Shown: positions 14,069 to 22,801, numbered from the stretch's first letter. The stretch is DNA of 23,188 nt from JAEUMW01 sp039807745 (GCA_039807745.1 JBDHRV010000045.1:1-23188); one strand, 5' to 3'. A program made the numbers and translations. Notes: generated by a model not told the origin, from the sequence alone.

Positions 14069-14515
14069 ATGATCTGGACGCCCCGCGTGACCGTCGCCGC
14101 GGTGATCGAGCGTGACGGACGCTTTCTGCTGGTGGAGGAAGAGACCGCCAGCGGTCTTGCCATCAACCAGCCGGCGGGTCATCTCGACCAACATGAGTCG
14201 CTGCTCGAGGGGGTGGCGCGCGAAACTCTGGAAGAGACCGCCTGCACCTTTCGCCCGGAGTTCCTGGTCGGTGTCTACCTGTGGCAGTCGTATGAGAAGG
14301 AGCTTACCTACCTACGCTTCGCGTTCGGCGGAACCCTGCTCGACCACGATCCGCAGCGCGCGCTCGACATCGGCATCGTGCGCACGCTCTGGCTCACGCC
14401 GGAGGAGATCTTCGCGCAAGCGCACCGGCACCGCAGTCCGCTCGTGCCGCGCTGCGTGGATGACTATCGCGCCGGTCAGCGGCATTCGCTCGACCTGCTG
14501 CACCACGTCGTCTGA
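14069..14515 (+). CDS. nudJ: Nudix hydrolase, NudJ-like phosphatase
   Basis: 148 residues. It hydrolyses nucleoside di- or triphosphates and, in the E. coli NudJ, the thiamine precursor HMP-pyrophosphate. The Nudix box begins at Gly37 (GHLDQHESLL, then VARETLEETA) with Glu43, Arg51-Glu52 and Glu55-Glu56 in place. The glycine near the box end is Ala58, which from memory is usual in this subgroup. QPAGHL just before the box is typical of NudJ. It lies 18 bases before mnmA, the same pairing as in E. coli (rluE-nudJ-mnmA), which supports the symbol more than the sequence alone does. Substrate not established. Confidence 0.85.
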   Translation: MIWTPRVTVAAVIERDGRFLLVEEETASGLAINQPAGHLDQHESLLEGVARETLEETACTFRPEFLVGVYLWQSYEKELTYLRFAFGGTLLDHDPQRALDIGIVRTLWLTPEEIFAQAHRHRSPLVPRCVDDYRAGQRHSLDLLHHVV

Positions 14516-14533
14516 AACGGCAGCATCGCCTCC

Positions 14534-15619
14534 ATGAGCAAGGGCAAGGTTGTCGTCGGCATGTCGGGGGGCGTCGACTCGTCGGTGGCCGCGTGGCTGC
14601 TCAAGGAGCAGGGTTTCGAGGTCGTGGGTCTCTTCATGAAGAACTGGGAGGACGACGACACCGACGAATACTGTTCGTCGCGGCAGGACCTAGTCGATGC
14701 CGTGGCAGTCGCCGAGCGCATCGGCATCGAGATCGACGCCGTGAACTTCTCCGCCGAGTATCGCGAGCGCGTGTTCGCAAGCTTTCTCGCCGAATACAAG
14801 GCTGGTCGCACGCCCAACCCCGACGTGCTCTGCAATGCCGAGATCAAGTTCAAGGCCTTCCTTGATCACGCGCTTTCACTCGGCGCGGAGCGCATCGCGA
14901 CCGGGCACTACGCGCAGGTGCGCGAAGTCGGCGGCCTCATGCAACTGCTCAAGGCCGAGGACGGCACCAAGGACCAGAGCTACTTCCTGTATCGCCTCGA
15001 TCAGCGCCAACTGGCGAAGACGCTCTTTCCGCTCGGTGGACTATACAAGCGCGAGGTGCGCGACATCGCGCGGCGGCTCGGCCTTTCGGTGCACGACAAG
15101 AAGGACAGCACCGGCATCTGCTTCATCGGCGAGCGCCCGTTCCGCGAATTTCTCATGCGCTACCTGCCGCCGCAGCCGGGCGACATGGTGACCCCCGAGG
15201 GCCGCCACATGGGCAACCACAGCGGTCTGATGTACTACACGATCGGACAGCGTCAGGGCCTGGGCATCGGCGGTGCGGGCGAACCGTGGTACGTGGTGGC
15301 GAAGGACATCGCGCGCAACACGCTGGTGGTGGCGCAGGGTCACGATCATCCGGCCCTCTATTCTGAGCGGCTCAACGCCGCCGACATGAACTGGATCGCG
15401 GCCAAGCCGCCCCATTGTCACTGGGTATACGCTGCGAAGACGCGCTACCGCCAACCCGATGCGCCTTGCACAATCTCGCGCCTGGACGATTCCGGCTTCG
15501 CGGTCGAGTTCGCGGCACCGCAATGGGCGATCACGCCGGGACAGTCGGTGGTCGTCTACGAGAGCAAGGTGTGCCTCGGCGGCGGCATCATCGCGAGCGC
15601 CGCGTGTCCCGTGCCCTGA
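14534..15619 (+). CDS. mnmA: tRNA-specific 2-thiouridylase MnmA
   Basis: Adds sulfur to position 2 of the wobble uridine 34 in tRNAs for Lys, Glu and Gln, using ATP and a persulfide relay. 361 residues, normal length. The PP-loop GMSGGVDSSVAAWLL lies at about 9-23. The catalytic cysteines are Cys100 (PDVLCNAEIKF) and Cys196 (STGICFIGE). The MKNWEDDD loop and KDQSYFLYRL segment are typical. The C-terminal beta-barrel begins around GDMVTPEGRHMGNHSGLMYYTIGQR. It follows nudJ closely, so is probably co-transcribed. Its TGA abuts the stop of the convergent transferase gene with no base between. Confidence 0.97.
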   Translation: MSKGKVVVGMSGGVDSSVAAWLLKEQGFEVVGLFMKNWEDDDTDEYCSSRQDLVDAVAVAERIGIEIDAVNFSAEYRERVFASFLAEYKAGRTPNPDVLCNAEIKFKAFLDHALSLGAERIATGHYAQVREVGGLMQLLKAEDGTKDQSYFLYRLDQRQLAKTLFPLGGLYKREVRDIARRLGLSVHDKKDSTGICFIGERPFREFLMRYLPPQPGDMVTPEGRHMGNHSGLMYYTIGQRQGLGIGGAGEPWYVVAKDIARNTLVVAQGHDHPALYSERLNAADMNWIAAKPPHCHWVYAAKTRYRQPDAPCTISRLDDSGFAVEFAAPQWAITPGQSVVVYESKVCLGGGIIASAACPVP

Positions 15620-16228
15620 TCAGGCAGGCGGCGCGGTATCGCGGAACGACGGACGCTTGAAAAGCTTCTCCGCGTGTGTGGCGAGGTTGGGGTATGTGGT
15701 GCGCCAGTCCATCCCGGAGAAACGCAGATCGAGGTAGCCGAGCGTGATGCCGACGGCGATGTCGGCAAGACCGTAGTTGTCGCCGTAACACCAGTTCCGC
15801 GCCGCAAGCTCTTCCGCCATCTTGGCGACGCCACGTTCGATCTTCTGCGACTGACGCTCGATCCAGGCCGCATCCTGCTTCACGTCTGGGCGTCGCTTCT
15901 CCATGACGATGGCGACCGTCGCATCGCACACACCGTCGGCGAGGGCTTCCCAGCGCTTGACCTGCACCCGCTCCCGGTTGATGTCCGGCAGCAGCCGCGA
16001 CACCGGTGATGCGCAATCCAGATACTCGACGATCACGCGCGAATCGTAGAGCGCACTGCCGTCGTCCATCACCAGCACAGGCACCTTGCCGAGCGGATTG
16101 AACTGCGGGACGCGGGTACCGGGGTCACTCGGTGCGTCTTCCAGGAACTCGCACTCGATGCGCTTCTCGGCGAGCACGACACGCACCTTGCGCGTGTACG
16201 GACTGGTCTGCGTACCAATCAGTTTCAT
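15620..16228 (-). CDS. Glutathione S-transferase family protein, YibF-like
   Basis: 202 residues from the ATG at 16228, the same length as E. coli YibF and with matching segments. The thioredoxin-like N-terminal domain starts MKLIGTQTSPYTRKV with a serine in the active-site position (Ser9). NPLGKVPVL (44-52) supplies the cis-proline and YDSRVIVEYL (about 61-70) the glutathione contacts. The all-helical C-terminal domain ends LFKRPSFRDTAPPA. An upstream in-frame start at 16399 would run into purB and is rejected. No good ribosome site precedes 16228, but a strong extended -10 lies about 30 bases upstream. It sits between mnmA and purB where E. coli has hflD. Substrate unknown. Confidence 0.88.
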   Translation of the reverse strand: MKLIGTQTSPYTRKVRVVLAEKRIECEFLEDAPSDPGTRVPQFNPLGKVPVLVMDDGSALYDSRVIVEYLDCASPVSRLLPDINRERVQVKRWEALADGVCDATVAIVMEKRRPDVKQDAAWIERQSQKIERGVAKMAEELAARNWCYGDNYGLADIAVGITLGYLDLRFSGMDWRTTYPNLATHAEKLFKRPSFRDTAPPA

Positions 16229-16256
16229 GGCGGATGACCACGTGGGAGGGGAAAAA

Positions 16257-16265
16257 ATTATACCA
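16257..16265 (-). promoter_or_regulatory. Extended -10 promoter of the transferase gene
   Basis: On the minus strand the sequence reads TGGTATAAT: a perfect TATAAT (16262-16257) with the TG of an extended -10. Transcription should start near 16250, 22 bases before the ATG. The -35 region is weak, as is common for extended -10 promoters. Confidence 0.6.
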
Positions 16266-16314
16266 TCGCCAACGGTACGCGCTTCCAGCGCGCGCGACTT
16301 GCCGCTGCCGCCGC

Positions 16315-16344
16315 GGGAGGTGATTCTCCCGGCTGTGCTAAGAT
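16315..16344 (+). promoter_or_regulatory. Possible purB promoter with adjoining inverted repeat
   Basis: TGCTAAGAT (16336-16344) resembles an extended -10 about 27 bases before purB. Just upstream GGGAG (16315-16319) and CTCCC (16326-16330) form an inverted repeat with a 6-base centre where a -35 would be. A regulator site is possible. It does not look like the AT-containing PurR box of E. coli. Confidence 0.35.
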
Positions 16345-16370
16345 TCCCCGGGCCTCGAAGGTGTCCCCGC

Positions 16371-17747
16371 ATGCCGCCAGCTCCCCTTACAGCGCTCACC
16401 GCGCTCTCTCCGCTCGACGGTCGCTATGCCCGCCAGCTGGAATCGCTGCGGCGCGATCTCAGCGAGTTCGGTCTGATACGCCACCGCGTCGCGGTCGAGA
16501 TCGCCTGGCTGCTCACGCTCGCGGAGCGCGCGGACATCGAAGGCATCGGTCCCTTCAGCACCGCGGCCCGTGCGACGCTCGTTGCCATCGCCGAGGCATT
16601 CGCAGAAAGCGACGCCGAGCGCGTGAAGGCGATCGAGGCGCAGACCAACCACGACGTCAAGGCGATCGAGTACTGGCTGACCGAGAAGGTCGCCGGCAAC
16701 GGCGAGCTCGAGCGCGCGGCCGGGTTCATTCACTTCGCGTGCACTTCCGAGGACATCAACAACCTCGCCTACGCACGGATGGTTCGCAATGCGCGGGGCG
16801 TGCTGGCAGCACAGCTCGAAGCACTTCAGGCGCGCCTCGTCGAGCTCGCGCACGCGCATGCGGACCTGCCGATGCTCGCGCGCACGCACGGCCAGCCAGC
16901 CACGCCGACCACGCTCGGCAAGGAGATCGCGAACTTCGTCTACCGCCTGCGCGAAGCCCGCACGCGCTTCGAGACGATTCCGATCCGTGGCAAGATCAAC
17001 GGCGCGACGGGCAACTACAATGCGCATCTCGCAGCGTACCCGGCGGTCGACTGGGAAGCGCTGGCGCGCGGCTTCGTCGAGGCGATGGGTCTGGAGTTCA
17101 ATCCCTACACGATCCAGATCGAGCCGCACGACGGTCTCGCCGAGCTCTTCGACGCGCTCGCCCGCGTGAACACGATCCTGATCGATCTCGACCGCGACAT
17201 GTGGGGCTACATCGCGCTCGGTTACTTCCGGCAGCACGCGGTGGCCGGCGAGGTCGGCTCGTCGACCATGCCGCACAAGGTCAATCCGATCGACTTCGAA
17301 AACTCGGAAGGAAACCTCGGCGTCGCCAACGCTCTCCTGCGCCATCTCGCCGAAAAGCTGCCGGTATCACGCTGGCAGCGCGACCTGACCGACTCCACCG
17401 TCCTGCGCAACGTCGGCGTCGCCTTCGGGCACAGTCTGCTCGGCTACGTGTCGCTCGCCCGCGGGCTCGCCAAGATCGAGGCCGATCCGGTGCGCCTCGC
17501 CGAAGATCTCGACGACAACTGGGACGTGCTCGCGGAGGCCGTGCAAACCGTGATGCGCCGTCACGGCATGCCGAATCCGTACGAGCAACTGAAGGCGCTT
17601 ACGCGCGGCATGGGCGGCATCGCCCCCGAAGCGCTGCGCGACTTCATCCGCGGTCTCGATCTGCCGGAAGCCGAGCGCGCGCAGTTGCTCGCGCTCACGC
17701 CCGCGACCTATCTCGGCAAGGCCGCGGAGCTCGCGCGACGCATTTGA
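16371..17747 (+). CDS. purB: Adenylosuccinate lyase
   Basis: Removes fumarate from SAICAR and from adenylosuccinate in purine synthesis. ATG 16371 gives 458 residues (E. coli 456) and the typical opening LTALSPLDGRYARQ. Longer in-frame starts would run across the divergent transferase gene. The fumarase/aspartase signature GSSTMPHKVNPIDFEN (about 296-311) carries the mobile-loop catalytic serine. TSEDINNLAYARM (about 125-137) and ARTHGQPATPTTLGKE with His173 form the rest of the active site. In E. coli the same gene closes the nudJ-mnmA-hflD cluster. Here it is divergent from the transferase gene and convergent with gspF. Confidence 0.97.
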   Translation: MPPAPLTALTALSPLDGRYARQLESLRRDLSEFGLIRHRVAVEIAWLLTLAERADIEGIGPFSTAARATLVAIAEAFAESDAERVKAIEAQTNHDVKAIEYWLTEKVAGNGELERAAGFIHFACTSEDINNLAYARMVRNARGVLAAQLEALQARLVELAHAHADLPMLARTHGQPATPTTLGKEIANFVYRLREARTRFETIPIRGKINGATGNYNAHLAAYPAVDWEALARGFVEAMGLEFNPYTIQIEPHDGLAELFDALARVNTILIDLDRDMWGYIALGYFRQHAVAGEVGSSTMPHKVNPIDFENSEGNLGVANALLRHLAEKLPVSRWQRDLTDSTVLRNVGVAFGHSLLGYVSLARGLAKIEADPVRLAEDLDDNWDVLAEAVQTVMRRHGMPNPYEQLKALTRGMGGIAPEALRDFIRGLDLPEAERAQLLALTPATYLGKAAELARRI

Positions 17748-17794
17748 GACCTTGTCGTCTGGCCGGCGGAGGCGTCCGGACGAATCCGAATCAG

Positions 17795-17815
17795 CGGATC
17801 AGATCCTGTGATCCG
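17795..17815. terminator. Hairpin between convergent purB and gspF
   Basis: CGGATCA (17795-17801), a 7-base loop, TGATCCG (17809-17815): a perfect 7-bp stem in the 90-base gap between the two convergent genes. It could serve both directions. Neither side has a T-run, so termination strength is uncertain. Confidence 0.4.
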
Positions 17816-17837
17816 GCGGCATGGAAGGGTTTGCGGT

Positions 17838-19055
17838 CTAGTAGCGCACGATCGTGTTGAGCTCGAAGATCGGCTGCAGGATCGCGAGCACGATCACGAG
17901 CACGACGGCCCCCATCGCGAGAATCAGCAGCGGCTCGAGCAGCGACATCAGCACGCCGACGCGGCGCTCCAGATCGCGCGACTGCTGGGTCGCGGTACGC
18001 TCCAGCATCTCCGCGAGCTTGCCGCTCGCCTCCCCGCTCGCGATCATGTGCACCATGAGCGGGGGAAAAAGCTGGCTCGCGCCGAGCGCACGGGCGAGCG
18101 TCGAACCCTGCTCCACGCGCTGCCCGGCCACCGCGAGCGCTGCGCGCATCGGCAGGTTCGAGACGGTGCCTTCACCCGCGCGCAAGGCGGTTCGCAGCGG
18201 CACGCGGCTCGCGACCAGGATCGCGAGCGTGCTCGCGAGTCGTGCCGTGTTCAGGCTCCTGTGCAGCGTGCCCACCAGCGGCACACGCAGCAGGAAACGG
18301 TGCCAGCGGGTTCTCGTGGCCGGTGCGCGCAGCGCGGCGCGGACGAGGAGCGCCGCGCCCACCAGCGCCGCCAGCGCGTAAACACCCCAGCCGCGCACGA
18401 ACGTCGAAACCGCGATCAGCGCACGGGTGAGGAACGGCAGCGTCTGATGGCTGTTCTCGAAGACGCGCACCACCTGCGGCACGACGAAAACGAGCAGGCC
18501 GCTCACCACCGCGACCGCGACCAGCGTCACGAGCGCCGGGTAGACGAACGCGAGCAACACCTTGCCGCGCAGCGCGGCGCTGTCCTCGGTGTAGTCCGCG
18601 AGCCGCAGCAGGACGTCTGGCAGCCGCCCGGCGCGCTCACCCGCGTCGACCAGCGTGCGATAGAGCTCCGGAAAGGTGGACGGATGGCGTGCGAGCGATC
18701 GGGCGAGCGATTGCCCGGCCAGCACGTCCCCTCGCACGGCTGCCAGAAGCTGGCGCTCGCGCTGGGTCTCGGCCTGCTCGATCAGCGCATTGAGGGTCTG
18801 CTCGATGGTGAGCCCGGCGCCGAGCAAGGTTGCAAGCTGACGGGTGACGAGCGCGAGCGCGGCCGTGCTTAAGCCGCGGCGTCCCAAAGTGCCGGTGATC
18901 CTGTGCGTCCCCTGCTCTGCGATCGCCTCGACCGCGAGCGGGGTGAGTCCTTTCTCGCGCAACTGCGCGCGCGCCTGCCGCGCGCTGTCGGACTCCAGCA
19001 CGCCGCGCCTGACCCGCCCGTCCGCTGCCAGCGCCTCGTAGTTGAACGCCGACAT
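17838..19055 (-). CDS. gspF: Type II secretion inner-membrane platform protein GspF
   Basis: Polytopic inner-membrane protein at the base of the pseudopilus, contacted by the GspE ATPase. ATG 19055 gives 405 residues, the family norm, and the typical start MSAFNYEALAADGRVRRG. A much longer in-frame start would lie inside gspE. Two repeats of the T2SSF fold are seen, each with a cytoplasmic helical bundle (TRQLATLLGAGLTIEQTLNA near residue 71; ARLASTLAILVASRVPLRTA near 271). Hydrophobic segments lie at about 168-193, 222-240 and 371-395, giving three membrane spans. It begins 5 bases after the gspE stop and is the last gene of the operon here. gspG and later genes do not follow. Confidence 0.95.
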   Translation of the reverse strand: MSAFNYEALAADGRVRRGVLESDSARQARAQLREKGLTPLAVEAIAEQGTHRITGTLGRRGLSTAALALVTRQLATLLGAGLTIEQTLNALIEQAETQRERQLLAAVRGDVLAGQSLARSLARHPSTFPELYRTLVDAGERAGRLPDVLLRLADYTEDSAALRGKVLLAFVYPALVTLVAVAVVSGLLVFVVPQVVRVFENSHQTLPFLTRALIAVSTFVRGWGVYALAALVGAALLVRAALRAPATRTRWHRFLLRVPLVGTLHRSLNTARLASTLAILVASRVPLRTALRAGEGTVSNLPMRAALAVAGQRVEQGSTLARALGASQLFPPLMVHMIASGEASGKLAEMLERTATQQSRDLERRVGVLMSLLEPLLILAMGAVVLVIVLAILQPIFELNTIVRY

Positions 19056-19060
19056 GGCCG

Positions 19061-20608
19061 TTACGACTGCGCGTCGACGCTGGCGCGGGTCACCCGCAGC
19101 ACTTCGTCGAGCGTGGTCTCGCCGGCGGCGATCCAGCGCATGCCGTCCGCACGCAGACTCACCACGCCGTGCCGCGCGTTGTGGTCGCGCAGCATTTGCT
19201 CCGACGCACCGCTGCGGATCAGCTCGGCGCACTCGCGATCGACGATGAGCATCTCGTAGATCCCGGTGCGGCCGCGATATCCCGTCCCTTTGCACGCCGC
19301 GCACCCGACGGCTTCATGCAGCAGCCGCTCGCGCAGTTCGGGGGGAAGCTCCATTCGCTGCGCAGCGTTCGCGGGCGCGAGCCGCCGACAATCCGCGCAC
19401 AGTCGGCGCACCAGTCGCTGCGCCATCACGCCCAGGAGCGAGGAAGAGAGCAGGAACGGTTCGATTCCCATGTCGATCAGCCGCGTGACCGCGCCCACCG
19501 CATCGTTGGTGTGCAGCGTCGCGAGCACGAGGTGGCCGGTCAAGCTCGCCTGGACGGCGATCCGTGCGGTCTCGAGATCGCGGATCTCGCCGATCATGAC
19601 GACGTCCGGATCCTGGCGCAGGATCGCGCGGAGCGCCCGCGCGAAGCTCATGTCGATGCCGGCGTTGACCTGCGTCTGGCCGATGCCGTCGAGGTCGTAC
19701 TCGATCGGATCCTCGACCGTCATGATGTTGAGACGATCGGCGTCGAGTCGCGAGAGCGCGGCGTAGAGCGTGGTCGATTTGCCCGAGCCGGTCGGGCCAG
19801 TCACCAGCACGATGCCGTGCGCCTGGCGCACCAGCCCGTCCATGCGGTCACGCGTGTCGTCGCTCATGCCGAGCGACGTGAAATCGAGCACGCCCGCCTG
19901 CTTGTCGAGGAGCCGCAGCACCACGCGCTCGCCGTGCCCGGTCGGCAGGGTCGAGACCCGCACGTCGACCGGGCGCCCGGCGATGCGTAGCGTGATGCGG
20001 CCGTCCTGCGGCAGGCGCTTCTCGGCGATGTCGAGCTCCGCCATCACCTTCACGCGCGACACGAGCGCGGCGTGCAGCGCGCGCGGCGGCTCCAGCACTT
20101 CGCGCAGCGTGCCGTCGATGCGGAAGCGGACGAGCGATCGTCCCTCGAAAGCTTCGATATGGATGTCGGAGGCGCGTTCCCGCAGCGCCTGCGTGAGCAG
20201 CGTGTTGAGAAACCGGATGATCGGCGCGTCGTCCTCCGTCTCCAGGAGGTCGGTCACCACCGGCAGGCCGTCGGCGAGACTCTTGAGGTCGGCCGCCTCT
20301 TCGATGTCGCCGATCAGGCTGGCAGCACCCGACTCTTCCCGCGTGTAGGCCTGGGCGAGTCGCAGGTTGAACACCTCGGCGGGCAGGACGACGGGTCTGA
20401 GAGGCACGCCCAGCGCGCGCCGCACCTCGCCGAGCGTCGCCGTCGTGATCTCGGGGCGGACCCAGATCTCGGCGCCTTCGGGCAGACGCCGCGCGGCGAT
20501 GACGCCGTTCGCACGTGCGAAGTGATACGGCAGTCGACGCACGAAGTCCGGGTCCGCCTGGGACGGCTCGACGGCGTCGACCTGCGAACGGGATGCCTCT
20601 GGCAACAT
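19061..20608 (-). CDS. gspE: Type II secretion ATPase GspE
   Basis: Cytoplasmic hexameric ATPase that powers pseudopilus assembly. 515 residues. The N-terminal domain (about 1-110) binds the platform protein GspL. The ATPase core has Walker A GPTGSGKST (271-279), an Asp box (VEDPIEY, 298-304), the Walker B region QDPDVVMIGEIRD (332-344) and a His box (TGHLVLATLHTNDA, 357-370). A four-cysteine zinc motif, CADC (404-407) and CAAC (436-439), identifies GspE among related PilB/PilT ATPases. The start at 20608 lies 6 bases after the gspD stop; another in-frame start is not needed. All catalytic elements look intact. Confidence 0.96.
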   Translation of the reverse strand: MLPEASRSQVDAVEPSQADPDFVRRLPYHFARANGVIAARRLPEGAEIWVRPEITTATLGEVRRALGVPLRPVVLPAEVFNLRLAQAYTREESGAASLIGDIEEAADLKSLADGLPVVTDLLETEDDAPIIRFLNTLLTQALRERASDIHIEAFEGRSLVRFRIDGTLREVLEPPRALHAALVSRVKVMAELDIAEKRLPQDGRITLRIAGRPVDVRVSTLPTGHGERVVLRLLDKQAGVLDFTSLGMSDDTRDRMDGLVRQAHGIVLVTGPTGSGKSTTLYAALSRLDADRLNIMTVEDPIEYDLDGIGQTQVNAGIDMSFARALRAILRQDPDVVMIGEIRDLETARIAVQASLTGHLVLATLHTNDAVGAVTRLIDMGIEPFLLSSSLLGVMAQRLVRRLCADCRRLAPANAAQRMELPPELRERLLHEAVGCAACKGTGYRGRTGIYEMLIVDRECAELIRSGASEQMLRDHNARHGVVSLRADGMRWIAAGETTLDEVLRVTRASVDAQS

Positions 20609-20614
20609 CGCTGG

Positions 20615-22801
20615 TCAGTTGCTCGCGGGGTCCTGTACAGGGCGCTGGCGCAGATCGAGAAGCGGCGCCGCGGCCTGACCTTGCGTTCCCGCGTCGCCGC
20701 TGAAGGGCGGCAACTGCGGCGTCGGCATGTCGGGCAGCAGGGGGCTGGGCGGCAGCCTTTGGCCGATCTGAACGTCGCGGATGTAGTCGTAGCGCTCTCC
20801 CGTGACGCGCGCCGCCGCGGCGGAATCGCGAATCACGACCGGGCGCAGGAACACCATGAGATTGGTCTTGTCCCGCTGCCGTGTGGTATAGCGGAACAGC
20901 CACCCGAGCACCGGGATGCTGCCCAGCACGGGCACCGACTGCACGGTCGAGTTGACGTCGTCGGAGATAAGACCGCCGAGCACGATGATCTGGCCGTCGT
21001 CGACCACCACCTGCGACTCGAGCGCGCGCTTGTTGAGGATGATGCCGTTCGGGTTGTTCTCGTCGCGGATGCTCGAGACCTCCTGGTAGATGCCGAGCTT
21101 GACCGCACCGGCTTCCGCCACCTGCGGCTTCACCCGCAGCGCGACGCCGATGTCCTGGCGCGTAAAGGTCTGGAATGGATTCGTCACGCCGGAGCCGGCC
21201 CCGGTCAGCGTGAAGCTGCCGGTGGTGATCGGGATGTTCTGGCCGACGATGATGCGCGCCTCCTCGTTGTCCAGCGTCACGAGGTTGGGCGTCGAGAGGA
21301 TATTGGCCTGCGAGTCCGCTTCCAGCGCACGCGCCAGCAGCTGCAAGTCGAAGATCTGCCTTCCGGCGACGGTGATCGGTCCGCTCACGACGCCGAGGCT
21401 CAGACCCTGGGCGAGACCCGGCAGCGACTGGCTCGCGTCGTTGATGCCGCGGCTCAGGCCGTTGGTGAAGTTGGTGGCGCCGATGAAGCTCGTCCCGTTG
21501 CGCTGCAGCCCGTTCAGGTCCTGCCACTGGACGCCGAACTCCGCCGCCTGCGTCGACCCGACCTCGACGATCAGCGCTTCGACGTAGATCTGCGCGCGGC
21601 GCGCGTCGAGCTTGTCGATCACGGCGCGCAGGGCGTTGTAGACCGGGTCGGGCGCGACGATGACGAGCGAGTTCTGCTCGGGGTAGGCCTGGATCGTGAC
21701 GCCGCCCGGCGTGCCGCCGCCCGTGATCGGCGGCAGCGTCGCGAGCTGTCCGGTGGTCACCGCGCTCATGGCGGCCTGTGCCTGCGGCTGCGTGCCCGGC
21801 TGGCCCGGCGCTGCGGCCTGCCCCCCCAGCGCCTGACCGAACTGCCCGGCTGTTTGCGGCTGCGTCGCCCCGGACTGGCTCGGCATGCCGGAGAGCAGCG
21901 CGCGCAGCGCGTCGGCGAGGCGGGTCGCGTCGGCGTTGCGCAGATAGACCACGTGGATGTTGCCGAGCTGGCTCGACGGTGAATCCAGCGTCGCCGCGAG
22001 CGAGCGGATGCGCGCGGCAAGCGTCGGATTGTCGGCCCGGACGAGGATCGAATTGGTACGCGGATCGACCGCCAGCGCCACCCGCGAAGCAGCCCCCTGG
22101 GCCGCTGCCGTGCTCGCCGCATCCGGTACCAGGCGCTGCACGATCTGCATGAAGTCGGCCGCGGCCGCGTGCTTCAACTGAATCGCGACGATCTCGCCCG
22201 CCGCCGGGCGGTCGACCTCGGCGATCACACGGCGGATGCGTTCCAGGTTCTCGGCGTAGTCCGTGACGATCAACGCGTTCGCGGCGGGCGCTGCGTTGAC
22301 CACATTGTTGGGCGACATGAGCGGGCGCAGCACCGGCACGAGCTGTTGTGCGCGCTCGTTCTCCAGCACGAACACCTCGGTGACGATCTGGTCGCCGGCG
22401 CCGCGCTGGCGCCCGACCGGACCGCCGAAGAACTTGGCGTCCGCTTCGGGCACGATGCGGGCGACGCCGGATTCGCTGCCCACCGCCGTAAAGCCCTGTG
22501 CGCGGATTGCCGACAGCATGATGTTCCACACCAGGCTGCGCGGCACCGCCTTCGGGGTGATGATCGTGACCGCGCCGGTGACGCGCGGATCGATCAGCAC
22601 GTCGCGCCCGGTGATCTCCGCCGCGGCCTTGATCACGGCGGGAAGATCGGCGTTCACGAAGTTGAGCGTGACCGCCTGGTCGTCGCTTGCCGCCACCGGC
22701 CGCGCCGTCACGTCGGCGGCATATGGACCGCCGGCTGCACCGACCAACAGTGCGGTTGCTACCGCGAGGGCGATGAATCTGGAGCGTTGCGATGGACGCA
22801 T
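20615..22801 (-). CDS. gspD: Type II secretion outer-membrane secretin GspD
   Basis: Forms the multimeric outer-membrane channel of the type II system. 728 residues. An N-terminal signal peptide has a hydrophobic core (FIALAVATALLVGAAGG) and a likely cut after about Ala29. The N0 domain starts at VTLNFVNADLPAVIKAAAEIT, followed by N1-N3 repeats. A Gln/Gly/Pro/Ala-rich insert of about 60 residues interrupts N3 (about 305-368). The secretin domain begins near residue 405 and includes the conserved VPVLGSIPVLGWLFR motif. The C-terminal tail is proline-rich with no recognisable pilotin-binding segment. No lipobox is seen. It starts 15 bases after the gspC stop. Confidence 0.96.
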   Translation of the reverse strand: MRPSQRSRFIALAVATALLVGAAGGPYAADVTARPVAASDDQAVTLNFVNADLPAVIKAAAEITGRDVLIDPRVTGAVTIITPKAVPRSLVWNIMLSAIRAQGFTAVGSESGVARIVPEADAKFFGGPVGRQRGAGDQIVTEVFVLENERAQQLVPVLRPLMSPNNVVNAAPAANALIVTDYAENLERIRRVIAEVDRPAAGEIVAIQLKHAAAADFMQIVQRLVPDAASTAAAQGAASRVALAVDPRTNSILVRADNPTLAARIRSLAATLDSPSSQLGNIHVVYLRNADATRLADALRALLSGMPSQSGATQPQTAGQFGQALGGQAAAPGQPGTQPQAQAAMSAVTTGQLATLPPITGGGTPGGVTIQAYPEQNSLVIVAPDPVYNALRAVIDKLDARRAQIYVEALIVEVGSTQAAEFGVQWQDLNGLQRNGTSFIGATNFTNGLSRGINDASQSLPGLAQGLSLGVVSGPITVAGRQIFDLQLLARALEADSQANILSTPNLVTLDNEEARIIVGQNIPITTGSFTLTGAGSGVTNPFQTFTRQDIGVALRVKPQVAEAGAVKLGIYQEVSSIRDENNPNGIILNKRALESQVVVDDGQIIVLGGLISDDVNSTVQSVPVLGSIPVLGWLFRYTTRQRDKTNLMVFLRPVVIRDSAAAARVTGERYDYIRDVQIGQRLPPSPLLPDMPTPQLPPFSGDAGTQGQAAAPLLDLRQRPVQDPASN

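Noticed and set aside
16229..16399. Longer start for the transferase gene at 16399
   Set aside because: It would overlap purB and its promoter and place the gene's own extended -10 inside coding sequence. Length from 16228 equals the family norm.
20072..21982. A 636-codon plus-strand frame opposite gspE/gspD
   Set aside because: Antisense shadow of two secure secretion genes.
19848..22529. An 893-codon minus-strand frame overlapping gspE and gspD out of frame
   Set aside because: Runs through two secure genes in a shifted frame. It is Arg/Ala/Gly-rich and lacks motifs, so it is a composition artefact.
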